From contig OZ025886.1 of NCBI GenBank assembly GCA_964019415.1, forward strand, positions 731,884 through 795,883: a stretch of DNA of 64,000 nt. Direction: 5' to 3'. Below, in pieces: positions 33,901 through 42,779 of this stretch. Each line of letters starts with the position of its first letter. The first letter of the stretch is position 1. The translations under genes and the position numbers were made by a program. This DNA comes from Ianthella basta. Its lineage: Eukaryota; Porifera; Demospongiae; Verongiida; Ianthellidae. A model generated the notes under the pieces. That model ran no database searches. It had not been told where the DNA came from and saw only the letters and a list, made by a program, of their open reading frames with translations.

Positions 33901-36900
33901 AATCCGTCTCCAACATATCCACCATTGCAGGTACATGTGAAGGACCCAGGTGTGTTTGTGCACGTGGCATTCGAATCACAAGGAGACGACATACATTCAT
34001 CGATATCTGTAAGAGCAGGTTAGGAAGATGACATCATTATAATGTGGACGAAAGTGATTGATATAATGGCCAGAAAGGTATAATTATATATTTACCCATG
34101 CAACTCATTCCATTTCCAGTGTATCCACCATTGCAGGTACATGTGAAGGACCCAGGTGTGTTTGTGCACGTGGCATTCGAATCACAAGGAGACGACATAC
34201 ATTCATCGATATCTGTAAGAGCAGGTTAGGAAGATGACATCATTATAATGTGGACGAAAGTAATTAATGAAATGGCCAGAAAAGTATAATTATATATTTA
34301 CCCATGCAACTCAATCCGTCTCCAACATATCCACCATTGCAGGTACATGTGAAGGACCCAGGTGTGTTTGTGCACCTGGCATTCGAATCACAAGGAGACG
34401 ACATACATTCATCGATATCTGTAAGAGCAGGTTAGGAAGATGACATTATTATAATGTGGACGAAAGTGATTAATGAAATGGCCAGAAAAGTATAATTATA
34501 TATTTACCCATGCAACTCAATCCGTCTCCAACATATCCACCATTGCAGGTACATGTGAAGGACCCAGGTGTGTTTGTGCACGTGGCATTCGAATCACAAG
34601 GAGACGACATACATTCATCGATATCTGTAAGAGCAGGTTAGGAAGATGACATTATTATAATGTGGACGAAAGTGATTAATGAAATGGCCAGAAAAGTATA
34701 ATTATATATTTACCCATGCAACTCAATCCGTCTCCAACATATCCACCATTGCAGGTACATGTGAAGGACCCAGGTGTGTTTGTGCACATGGCATTCGAAT
34801 CACAAGGAGACGACATACATTCATCGATATCTGTAAGAGCAGGTTAGGAAGATGACATCATTATAATGTGGACGAAAGTGATTGATATAATGGCCAGAAA
34901 GGTATAATTATATATTTACCCATGCAACTCATTCCATTTCCAGTGTATCCACCATTGCAGGTACATGTGAAGGACCCAGGTGTGTTTGTGCACCTGGCAT
35001 TCGAATCACAAGGAGACGATATACATTCATCGATATCTGTAAGAGCAGGTTAGGAAGATGACATCATTATAATGTGGACGAAAGTGATTAATGAAATGGC
35101 CAGAAAAGTATAATTATATATTTACCCATGCAACTCAATCCGTCTCCAACATATCCACCATTGCAGGTGCATGTGAAGGACCCAGGTGTGTTTGTGCACA
35201 TGGCATTCAAATCGCAAGGAGACGACATACATTCATCGATATCTGTAAGAGCAGGTTAGGAAGATGACATTATTATAATGTGGACGAAAGTGATTAATGA
35301 AATGGCCAGAAAAGTATAATTATATATTTACCCATGCAACTCAATCCGTCTCCAACATATCCACCATTGCAGGTACATGTGAAGGACCCAGGTGTGTTTG
35401 TGCACATGGCATTCGAATCACAAGGAGACGACATACATTCATCGATATCTGTAAGAGCAGGTTAGGAAGATGACATCATTATAATGTGGACGAAAGTGAT
35501 TAATGAAATGGCCAGAAAAGTATAATTATATATTTACCCATGCAACTCAATCCGTCTCCAACATATCCACCATTGCAGGTACATGTGAAGGACCCAGGTG
35601 TGTTTGTGCACATGGCATTCGAATCGCAAGGAGACGACATACATTCATTGATATCTGTAAGAGCAGGTTAGGAAGATGACATTATTATAATGTGGACGAA
35701 AGTGATTAATGAAATGGCCAGAAAAGTATAATTATATATTTACCCATGCAACTCAATCCGTCTCCAACATATCCACCATTGCAGGTACATGTGAAGGACC
35801 CAGGTGTGTTTGTGCACATGGCATTCAAATCGCAAGGAGACGACATACATTCATCGATATCTGTAAGAGCAGGTTAGGAAGATGACATCATTATAATGTG
35901 GACGAAAGTGATTGATAAAATATCCAGAAAAGTATAATTAAATATTTACCCATGCAACTCATTCCATTTCCAGTGTATCCACCATTGCAGGTACATGTGA
36001 AGGACCCAGGTGTGTTTGTGCACATGGCATTCGAATCACAAGGAGACCACAGTGTCACACATTCATCAATATCTGTAAGAGTAGGGTTAGGATGTTTGAA
36101 TTGCATTATTAAGAAGGTGGCACAATAAAAGTGACGAAATTAAGCATTCAAAGGCATGCCACTAGAATGATATCAATATAATAATATCAATATTATTGGT
36201 ACTGTAACAGTATATCACAGGAAATTTGGTAGGGAATTCACTTTGATTGCAATTGATTGATATACCTTTGAGATCATATCCACCAATATTTCCAACTGCC
36301 AAATTGTTAACATAATATCGCTTTGGCATTAGGCCTGCCCAACTGCCAAGTGTAACAACCACTACAATTTGAGCAATCTGCCAAAATAGCTACCAGGCAA
36401 ATTTCTAGCACATTATGATAATTTTGACATGCATAACTATCAGGTTATCCAGAATGCATACTCATGGTGTTTAACAATTATCCAAAAAACACATGAAAGA
36501 AATTCAGTAGTGATTGATTTCTCAAGTGCACAGCATATTTAGGGAGCAGGACAATAGTGAACACTTCATCCAGAATATATAAACCAACTAGAAAAGGAAT
36601 AAATTAAACCAGGTTGGGACAATGTGAATACGTTGGTCTTACCTGTGCAAGTCATTCCATCAGCAGCCAATGTAGAGCCAGCAAAGCAAGCACAAAGGAA
36701 AGAGCCATTAGTGTTGAAACAAGCGTGCTGACAATTATCTGTGTCCATTGCACACTCATCAGTGTCTGCATGAGTGTGGAAGGGGGCGTGGCATACATGA
36801 TGTCTTCCCATCAGCTATGCCTAATACATGTATATGTCATGTCTACATGTGAGTGTGAGTGTAGCTACAAAATAATTATATACACATTATGCATGCTTTC

Positions 36901-39900
36901 AAGTCTGTGTGTGCATGCACTTTCTGATACTAAAATGAGTGAATGTTGTCCGGTTCAGTATGGCATGCAATTGTATGCACAGTGAATGTGATGAATTTAA
37001 ACCATACGCAGACATATACATGTAATTATATACAGGCTTATGTCAGCCTCTGAGAAAAACAAACTATACATGGTAGACTTGTTTTGAATGAAGAGTCTGG
37101 AAAATGGGAAAATATCATTCCTGTGGTGTTCCTTTGGCCATGCAGTTCATTCCATTCAAATCCAGTGTATAGTCAAGATAGCGCACATGCACATGCACTC
37201 ACACACATATACACTCACAGCGAGGAAGACAAGCACACTGCAGAACCTATCTTATTAACGGAATTCACAAAACATGAAATGAAGTTAGACATCAGATCTG
37301 AACTATTAATTGTACTGTCATTTAGCGTGTGCTGCTTGTGAATCATTGTGTTCTTGAAGGACAACTGTCACTATCAGTGAAACTCACAGAAGTAGCACTA
37401 ATGTGCATGGGTTTAGAGGAAGAGGCCAGTTTGAATACTGTATCTGTACTGTATAGAGCTATGTAAATCCCCAAACATATGCAGCATGAACTAGTTCACC
37501 CAAGAAGCATTATCCCCTGAAATACTATCACCTGGCATATCTTAATACTCCTGGTGTTACTGGGCTGTAGTGTGACATGATTAGAAATGCAAGAGTATTG
37601 GTTAATATATTAGCTAGATAGGTTAGTGTGGCTGGTCAACTATGAATGCATGTGCATATATTTACCTGTGCAAGTTGTTCCATTTCCAGTGTATCCAGCA
37701 TTGCAGACACATGTGCTCGAGCTCGTGGTTCCATTGGGGCCTCTAATTAGTATTGGTGTTGAGCACACGGCATTTGGATCACAAAGTGGATCACAAAGTG
37801 CTGCAAGAGTAGGTTAGGAAATTGGGTCTGTTCATTGAGAGGTAGCACAATGCATGTGATATATATTATATAATTATTGGAAATCTCTAAGGGGCAGAAA
37901 AGGGATCATGGTGGGTATGGTATGTAATGTATGAGTATACGTAAAGCTTTATTGGTGCATACAATGTTCACATTGTAGACAATTTTTTATAAAGGCATGA
38001 GGATATCTTGTAGAATTCATGTACCAAATCCATATCACCCTCATGACTGTCACACACACTTTACTCCTGTGCATGCTGTCTACCCCAGACTTCTAAGACA
38101 AATGTTCTGTTGTGACATTTAGTGCAGGGCTTGGAAATCTGAATGACAACCTATGGGTTCTTGCCCTTCTCCGTAGTTGGGACTATCACAGATACAATCA
38201 CTACTTTCACATGGTATATAAGTAGATAGCGGGCCTCCTCAGAGATTGTGATCTGGTGACATACAATGGGAAGTTTATGCAAGATATTGCTAACTTCACA
38301 GGACTCTCCACTCTTGTGTACCATGAGTTTACACTCTAGCTTAAACGGCTTGTATATGCTGATGGCTGATGGGAAGTTTATGCAAGATGTTGCTAACTTC
38401 ACAGGACTCTCCCCTCTTGTGTACCACGAGTTTACACTCTAGCTTAAACGGCTTGTATATGCTGATGGCGGACTGCATACTTCTTGAATCTGCATCTGTG
38501 CACAAATAATCATCTCATTATAATAATAATTGATCTTATTTAATGTGGGGAACCTTTAGCCAGCTTCCAGACCCACAACACATACATAATACAAACAACA
38601 CAGACACACATACAGTAAGATCAGTTTGTCATTTGTTCAGTGGGACTGTTTGTTGTCAGGGGGTGCTGCCACTGAAAACTTCACTGCCATGGCCTGGGCT
38701 TGAGCTTGAACTGGAAACATCCCATAATCATGGATCTTGAATCGTGTGCTTCAGCTCCAGACCACCAGCACCACCCTCTCATCTTGCTCTTGTAGTTACT
38801 GGGCTATGATAGGCCCCAACAATGCCAGTCATGTCGGAATGAATCCTTCTGCACTAGCAGCTGGCTATTCCTACACACGGAAATGCTCGGAAATGATCAA
38901 AGAAGGAGTACAAATCCATTTTATCAACAGCCATTGAGTAACCTCCTCAAGTATCGGTGGAAATATATTCATCTACGACAGCTCATACAGTGGAAAGCTG
39001 TGTACTGACCTATCCCACCAGTTAGCTCAAGTGTACAAGCTGACCACTGTTTTGGAGGAAGGATGCAACCAGGTGGAGCCACAGCTGACAGTCAGAGTGC
39101 TGACCATACCACAGCAGGAAGGGAGCAAAGACTGTGGTGTGTATGCGATAATTACCTATGCATATCATGCAGCCTGGATGATATTACAGGCATCTTTTTA
39201 GACGGGAAAAAAATGAGAAGTCACTTGGCAAAGTACTTCATCAGGGAAAGATGTTCCCATTCCAAAGGAAGAGGTATAGCCCCAAGTTCTTGCACCCACG
39301 AAAGCCAAAGAATATCAGTCTGCACTGCAGTTGTCTCATGCCAGAGACCTGGGTTGACATGGTCACATGTGATTTCATGTGATCAGTGGTCCACATGCAT
39401 GTGTGTTGGGTTGAAGGTAATGCCAGCTTCGGAGGAACAATGGATTTGTAATGACTGTGCATGAGTGCAGAATATTGGTTAATTAGATATGGTAGGGTAG
39501 GATAGAGTGGCTGGTCAACTATGAATGTGCATCAGTCTACTTACCTGTGCATGTTGTTCCATTTCCAGTGTATCCAGCATTGCAGGTACATGTGAAGGAC
39601 CCAGGTGTGTTTGTGCACATGGCATTCGAATCACAAGGAGAGGACAAACATTCATCATTGTCTGCAAGAGTAGAGTTAGGATGTTTGAACTGTGCTATTA
39701 AACAGGTGGCACAATAAAAGTGATTAAATTAAGCATTCAAAGGCATGCCACTAGAATGATATCAATATAATTGGTACCGTACGTAGCATGAACTAGTTCA
39801 TCCAAGAAGCATTATCCCCTGAAATACTATCACCTGGCATATCTTAATACTCCTGGTGTTACTGGGCTGTAGTGTGACATGATTAAAAATGCAAGAGTAT

Positions 39901-40101
39901 TGGTTAATATATTAGCTAGATAGGTTAGTGTGGCTGGTCAACTATGAATGTGCATATATTTACCTGTGCATGTTGTTCCATTTCCAGTGTATCCAGCATT
40001 GCAGACACATGTGCCGCTCAAGCTCGTGTTTCCGGTGGGGTCTCTAATTGGTGGTGTTGAGCACATGGCATTTAGATCACAAGTGGATGCACCACATGGT
40101 A
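23709..40101 (-). CDS. Gene B: EGF-Ig-FN3 single-pass membrane receptor (5' incomplete)
   Basis: Paralogue of gene A on the minus strand. Reconstructed order: EGF exons 39964-40101, 39545-39661, 37666-37800, 36643-36765, 35950-36072; a 13-exon cbEGF array 33271-35860; 32093-32209, 31887-32003, 29726-29848; FN3 28579-28893; Ig 27457-27807; FN3 27034-27354; Ig 26595-26939; FN3 26111-26416; Ig 25464-25886; FN3 24989-25391; then 24421-24706, 24263-24350, TM 24013-24121, 23885-23918 and stop exon 23709-23771. The 5,558 nt close in frame (about 1,851 residues, 21 EGF, 3 Ig, 4 FN3). Most EGFs have the DIDEC calcium-binding start. The EGF-to-FN3 junction is supported by the same arrangement in gene C. 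The start codon and signal peptide were not found; an Ulp1 relic and a TIR element lie inside or just upstream of its 5' introns. Function is inferred as calcium-dependent extracellular adhesion or recognition. Confidence 0.75.
23885..24121 (-). CDS. Gene B TM exon and cytoplasmic micro-exon
   Basis: TM exon 24013-24121 ([13 protein letters not shown] followed by a hydrophobic helix) and micro-exon 23885-23918 ([12 protein letters not shown]). The 94-bp intron between them is identical to the introns in A and C. Confidence 0.77.
24263..24706 (-). CDS. Gene B membrane-proximal module and furin-site exon
   Basis: Module exon 24421-24706 ([23 protein letters not shown]) and stalk exon 24263-24350 ([10 protein letters not shown], then [11 protein letters not shown]). 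R-S-R-R followed by D is a proprotein-convertase consensus. Phases 2-0 and 0-1 fit the flanking exons. Confidence 0.7.
24989..25391 (-). CDS. Gene B membrane-proximal FN3 exon
   Basis: 403 nt, phase 1-2. FN3 motifs are [31 protein letters not shown] and [17 protein letters not shown]. Confidence 0.76.
25464..25886 (-). CDS. Gene B Ig exon lost from gene A
   Basis: 423-nt exon, phase 1-1. Ig markers are [20 protein letters not shown] and [13 protein letters not shown]. Two acceptors 36 nt apart (exon ends 25886 or 25850) are both in frame, so the stretch [12 protein letters not shown] may be optional. Gene C has the same exon at 48909-49331; gene A keeps only about ten bases of it near 1955. 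Confidence 0.76.
26111..26939 (-). CDS. Gene B Ig-FN3 exon pair (FYLVWFKDG type)
   Basis: Ig exon 26595-26939 (345 nt; [30 protein letters not shown]) and FN3 exon 26111-26416 (306 nt; [14 protein letters not shown]). Both are phase 1-1. Confidence 0.78.
27034..27807 (-). CDS. Gene B Ig-FN3 exon pair (gene A-like repeat type)
   Basis: Ig exon 27457-27807 (351 nt; [30 protein letters not shown]) and FN3 exon 27034-27354 (321 nt). This single pair is the counterpart of the unit amplified in gene A and is absent from gene C. Confidence 0.78.
28579..28893 (-). CDS. Gene B first FN3 exon after the EGF region
   Basis: 315-nt phase 1-1 exon ([42 protein letters not shown]). It is homologous to 50492-50791 in C, which is also followed upstream by an EGF exon. 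Confidence 0.75.
29726..29848 (-). CDS. Gene B cbEGF exon nearest the FN3 domains
   Basis: 123-nt phase 1-1 exon: [16 protein letters not shown], then [17 protein letters not shown] and NC. Six Cys, calcium-binding DxDEC start. Same exon at 51147-51269 in C. Confidence 0.77.
29953..31096. mobile_element. Non-autonomous element with GGGGCTGCCGC ends, copy 2
   Basis: Inserted in a gene B intron between EGF exons. The gene C counterparts near 51361-51385 and 53721-53745 are uninterrupted (catacaaagtactttctcag). It carries a CpG-rich centre (30130-30560) with a CCGGAAGTG motif, then a (GT)n tract, and ends in the same hairpin as copy 1. Confidence 0.65.
30689..30936. repeat. (GT)n microsatellite inside the element
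   Basis: GT tract with variants at the same internal position as in copy 1. It gives spurious CVCVC/HTHTH frames. Confidence 0.9.
31887..32209 (-). CDS. Gene B two cbEGF exons, detached end of the 206-bp array
   Basis: Exons 31887-32003 and 32093-32209, each 117 nt, phase 1-1, spaced exactly 206 bp like the main array. Both read SNARC where most units read SNAMC. They are cut off from the array by a 971-bp insertion in the next intron (32247-33217). Confidence 0.76.
32247..33217. mobile_element. 971-bp CpG-rich insertion in an EGF-array intron
   Basis: It splits an otherwise constant 89-bp array intron between attataat and gtggacaaa. Short inverted repeats tgtagggatggtg (about 32267) and accatccctaca (about 33180) lie near its ends. 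It is rich in CpG and in ATGGCG motifs. No target duplication was recognised, so the mechanism is open. Confidence 0.6.
32575..32721 (+). other. Small ORF in the CpG-rich insertion
   Basis: 48 codons: [14 protein letters not shown], then [18 protein letters not shown] and a stop. The start lies in aaatggcggc, which fits both a YY1 site and an initiator context. No homologue is recognised, and it may be chance or a captured first exon. Confidence 0.25.
33271..36072 (-). CDS. Gene B tandem array of 14 cbEGF exons (206-bp period)
   Basis: Starts at 33271, 33477, 33684, 33890, 34096, 34302, 34508, 34714, 34920, 35126, 35332, 35538, 35744 (117 nt each) and 35950 (123 nt). Each unit is a 117-nt exon plus an 89-bp intron, phase 1-1, with a perfect acceptor and donor. 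The encoded domain runs [16 protein letters not shown], then [11 protein letters not shown] and [11 protein letters not shown]. It has six Cys, the calcium-binding DxDEC motif and the C-x-N-x4-F-x-C-x-C Asn-hydroxylation motif. Introns are as conserved as exons, so the units arose recently. Two subtypes alternate (VGDGL and TGN/DGM). Confidence 0.8.
36643..36765 (-). CDS. Gene B cbEGF exon (CAMDTDNC type)
   Basis: 123-nt phase 1-1 exon: [16 protein letters not shown], then [17 protein letters not shown] and MTC. Related to 29726-29848 and to 55101-55223 in C. Confidence 0.75.
37666..37800 (-). CDS. Gene B non-calcium EGF exon
   Basis: 135-nt phase 1-1 exon reading [15 protein letters not shown], then a longer Ser/Thr-rich loop and [16 protein letters not shown]. 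It lacks the DxDEC start. Its duplicate is 39964-40101. Confidence 0.65.
38737..39470 (+). pseudogene. Ulp1 (C48)-PHD transposon-type pseudogene, copy 1
   Basis: Contains the region ending HFINSH followed by TGA where Trp is expected after the catalytic His. Then come the Asp region (YDSSYSGKL), the catalytic Cys motif [11 protein letters not shown] and a degraded Cys-rich PHD-like tail. The frame breaks several times, including a deletion after the Cys motif and one extra base in the PHD part. It lies opposite in strand, in a gene B intron. Confidence 0.6.
39545..39661 (-). CDS. Gene B cbEGF exon upstream of the Ulp1 relic
   Basis: 117-nt phase 1-1 exon with [18 protein letters not shown] and [11 protein letters not shown]. 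An Ulp1/PHD pseudogene lies in the intron between this exon and 37666-37800. Confidence 0.7.
39964..40101 (-). CDS. Gene B most 5' EGF exon found
   Basis: 138-nt phase 1-1 exon: [16 protein letters not shown], then [17 protein letters not shown]. It lies inside a segmental duplicate of about 2.3 kb together with 37666-37800. No upstream exon was recognised. Confidence 0.65.
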
Positions 40102-40318
40102 CTGCAAGAGTAGGTTAGGAAGTTGGGCCTGATCATTGAGAGGTAGCACAATGCATGTGATATATATTATATAATTATTAGAAATCTCTAAGGGGCAGAA
40201 AAGGGATCATGGTGGGTATGGTATGTAATGTATGAGTATATGTAAAGCTTTATTGGTGCATACAATGTTAATATTGTAGACAATTTTTATAAAGGCATGA
40301 GGATATCTTGTAGAATTC

Positions 40319-40945
40319 TAGCCTCGTTCCCAGGCCGTCCAAGTTAATTAGCGCGGGGGCGGAAAGGACGGCCTGGGAACCACTGTTAGCGCATGCGCGA
40401 AGATTTCCCATCAAATAACTAGCTCGTAAGAGCTTTAGCCCTAGTTATTTGCCTGCCTTGCCTTAGAGAAGACGTACGGCAAGGCTGTCGCGAAGAGCGC
40501 GGCTTCTGGAAGCTTCCTCGCTGTGGATATCCCTTTGTACTCGCATCTGTAGCAGCTAGCAAGAATGGCTAAGCTTACAATAGCAGAGAAATGCTATTTT
40601 GGAACGAAGCGGAGAGTCAGACAGGCTCACATGTATGCAATGGTCGGCGCACAACCTTACCGCGAGCCATAATAGACCCAGACGACGTTAGCGAGACTGC
40701 CTTGCTCCCGTCAGTCCCGTGCGCAGTGTTTGAAAATCACTAGCACCGCATATCGAAGTATCTCGGCAAACTGACTAACGTCGGTAATTTTCTACCCAAA
40801 CTGGACCAGTTCCGACTGTTCTGAGCGTTTCCCAGCTGTCCATTTCATGGTTCACCTATACTCTTCTACACGTAGATTACGGGAACATATACGAAGTTTT
40901 CCCGCCCCCGCGCTAATTAACTCGGACGGCCTGGGAACGAGGCTA
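40319..40945. mobile_element. 627-bp TIR element with 9-bp target duplication
   Basis: About 46-bp terminal inverted repeats starting tagcctcgttcccaggccgt, flanked by gtagaattc at 40310-40318 and 40946-40954. The duplicated neighbour keeps the empty site, a single gtagaattc at 38010-38018. The GC-rich interior includes a 35-codon ORF at 40565-40672. Ends TAGCCTCG/CGAGGCTA resemble those of the foldback at 18161. Confidence 0.85.
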
Positions 40946-41591
40946 GTAGAATTCATGTACCAAATCCATATCACCCTCATGATTGTCACACACACTTTAC
41001 TCCTGTGCATGCTGTCTACCCCAGACTTCTAAGACAAATGTTCTGTTGTGACATTTAGTGCAGGGCTTGGAAATCTGAATGACAACCTATGTGTTCTTGG
41101 CCTTCTGCGTAGTTGGGACTATTACAGATACAATCACTACTTATATAAGTATATAAGTATATAAGTAGATAGCGGGCCTCCTCAGAGACTGTGATATGGT
41201 GACATTCAATGGGAAGTTTATGCAAGATATTGCTAACTTCACAGGACTCTCCACTCTTGTGTACCATGAGTTTACACTGTAGCTTAAACGGCTCTTATAC
41301 GTATGCTGATGGTGAGCTGCATACTTCTTGAATCTGCATCTGTGCACAAATGATCATCTCATAATAATAATAATTGATCTTATTTAATGTGGGGAACCTT
41401 TAGCCAGAAGGCCACTCTTCCAGACACCCACAACACATACATAATACAAACAACACAGACACACATACAGTAAGATCAGTTTGTTATTTGTTCAGTGGGA
41501 CTGTTTGTTGTCAGGGGGTGCTGCCACTGAAAACTTCTCTGCCATGGCCTGGGCTTGAGCTTGAACTGGAAACATCCCATAATCATGGATC

Positions 41592-42340
41592 TTGAATCGT
41601 GTGCTTCAGCTCCAGACCACCAGCACCACCCTCTCATCTTGCTCTTGTAGTTACTGGGCTACGATAGGCCCCAACAATGCCAGTCATGTCGGAATGAATC
41701 CTTCTGCACTAGCAGCTGGCTATTCCTACACACGGAAATGCTCGGAAATGATCAAAGAAGGAGTACAAATCCATTTTATCAACAGCCATTGAGTAACCTC
41801 CTCAAGTATTGGTGGAAATATATTTATCTACGACAGCTCATACAGTGGAAAGCTGTGTACTGACCTATCCCACCAGTTAGCTCAAGTGTACAAGCTGACC
41901 ACTGTTTTGGAGGAAGGATGCAACCACGTGGAGCCACAGCTGACAGTCAGAGTGCCAACCATACCACAGCAGGAAGGGAGCAAAGACTGTGGTGTGTATG
42001 CGATAATTACCTATGCATATCATGCAGCCCGGAAACATGATATTAGAGGCATCCTTTTAGACAGGAAAAAATGAGAAGTCACTTGACAAAGTACTTCCGC
42101 CAAGGAAAGATGTTCCCATTCCAAAGGAAGAGGTATAGGCCCAAGTTCTTGCACCCACGAAAGCCAAAGAATATCAGTCTGCACTGCAGTTGTCTCATGC
42201 CAGAGACCTGGGTTGACATGGTCACATGTGATTCATGTGATCAGTGGTCCACATGCATGTGTGTTGGGTTGAAGGTAATGCCAGCTTCAGAGGAACAATG
42301 GATTTGTAATGACTGTGAACGAGTGCAGGACATTGTGGTA
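41592..42340 (+). pseudogene. Ulp1 (C48)-PHD transposon-type pseudogene, copy 2
   Basis: The best preserved copy: HFINSH then TGA (41790-41792), [22 protein letters not shown], then a one-base loss in an A-run shifts the frame before MRSHLTKYF. The tail has CSC, CDSCDQW, CVGL and WICNDC as in a PHD finger, but the zinc-binding His position is Thr. A donor GTATGT follows QDIV. Confidence 0.65.
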
Positions 42341-42779
42341 TGTAAGCTGCAACTTTGTTTTCACAACATTATAGCTATAGTTACTCTGCATATGTATTCA
42401 TCCACTTGTCTGCTTAGAGTCATGTACTCTTATGAAGTCAAATATTCCAATGCATATATTGTGATGATGATGAAAATGAAATGCATACTTAGTATTTGGC
42501 CTGAAAAACCCTAAAATGTAGACACAGATCAGGGGTCTGCATATTTCAGGGTAGGTCCAAAGATCTAAGTCTATTTCTAAAATATTTGTTCCGGGGGTCC
42601 AAATATTTCGAAATATTTGGACTGGGGAAATCTTTTCAGGGGGTACAAATTTTTCATGACAGGCAATCGCGCGTGTAGCTCCATAGATAGTTTGGGGTGC
42701 GCAGTACGTACGCGTGTTGTCTAGGCAACTTCTAGTTGTCTGTGTGAACCCTCGCTAAACTGCCTTATAATCGAAGCGA

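Larger units (their letters stand above)
37491..42350. repeat. Internal segmental duplication of about 2.3 kb in the gene B 5' region
   Basis: Sequence from about 37491 recurs from about 39786 (offset 2295), including one EGF exon and the Ulp1 relic. The second copy is lengthened by the TIR element at 40319-40945. Confidence 0.8.

Noticed and set aside
33271-36072. CRISPR-like regular array
   Set aside because: The repeats are 206 bp with coding exons and splice sites and no short unique spacers; the genome is eukaryotic.
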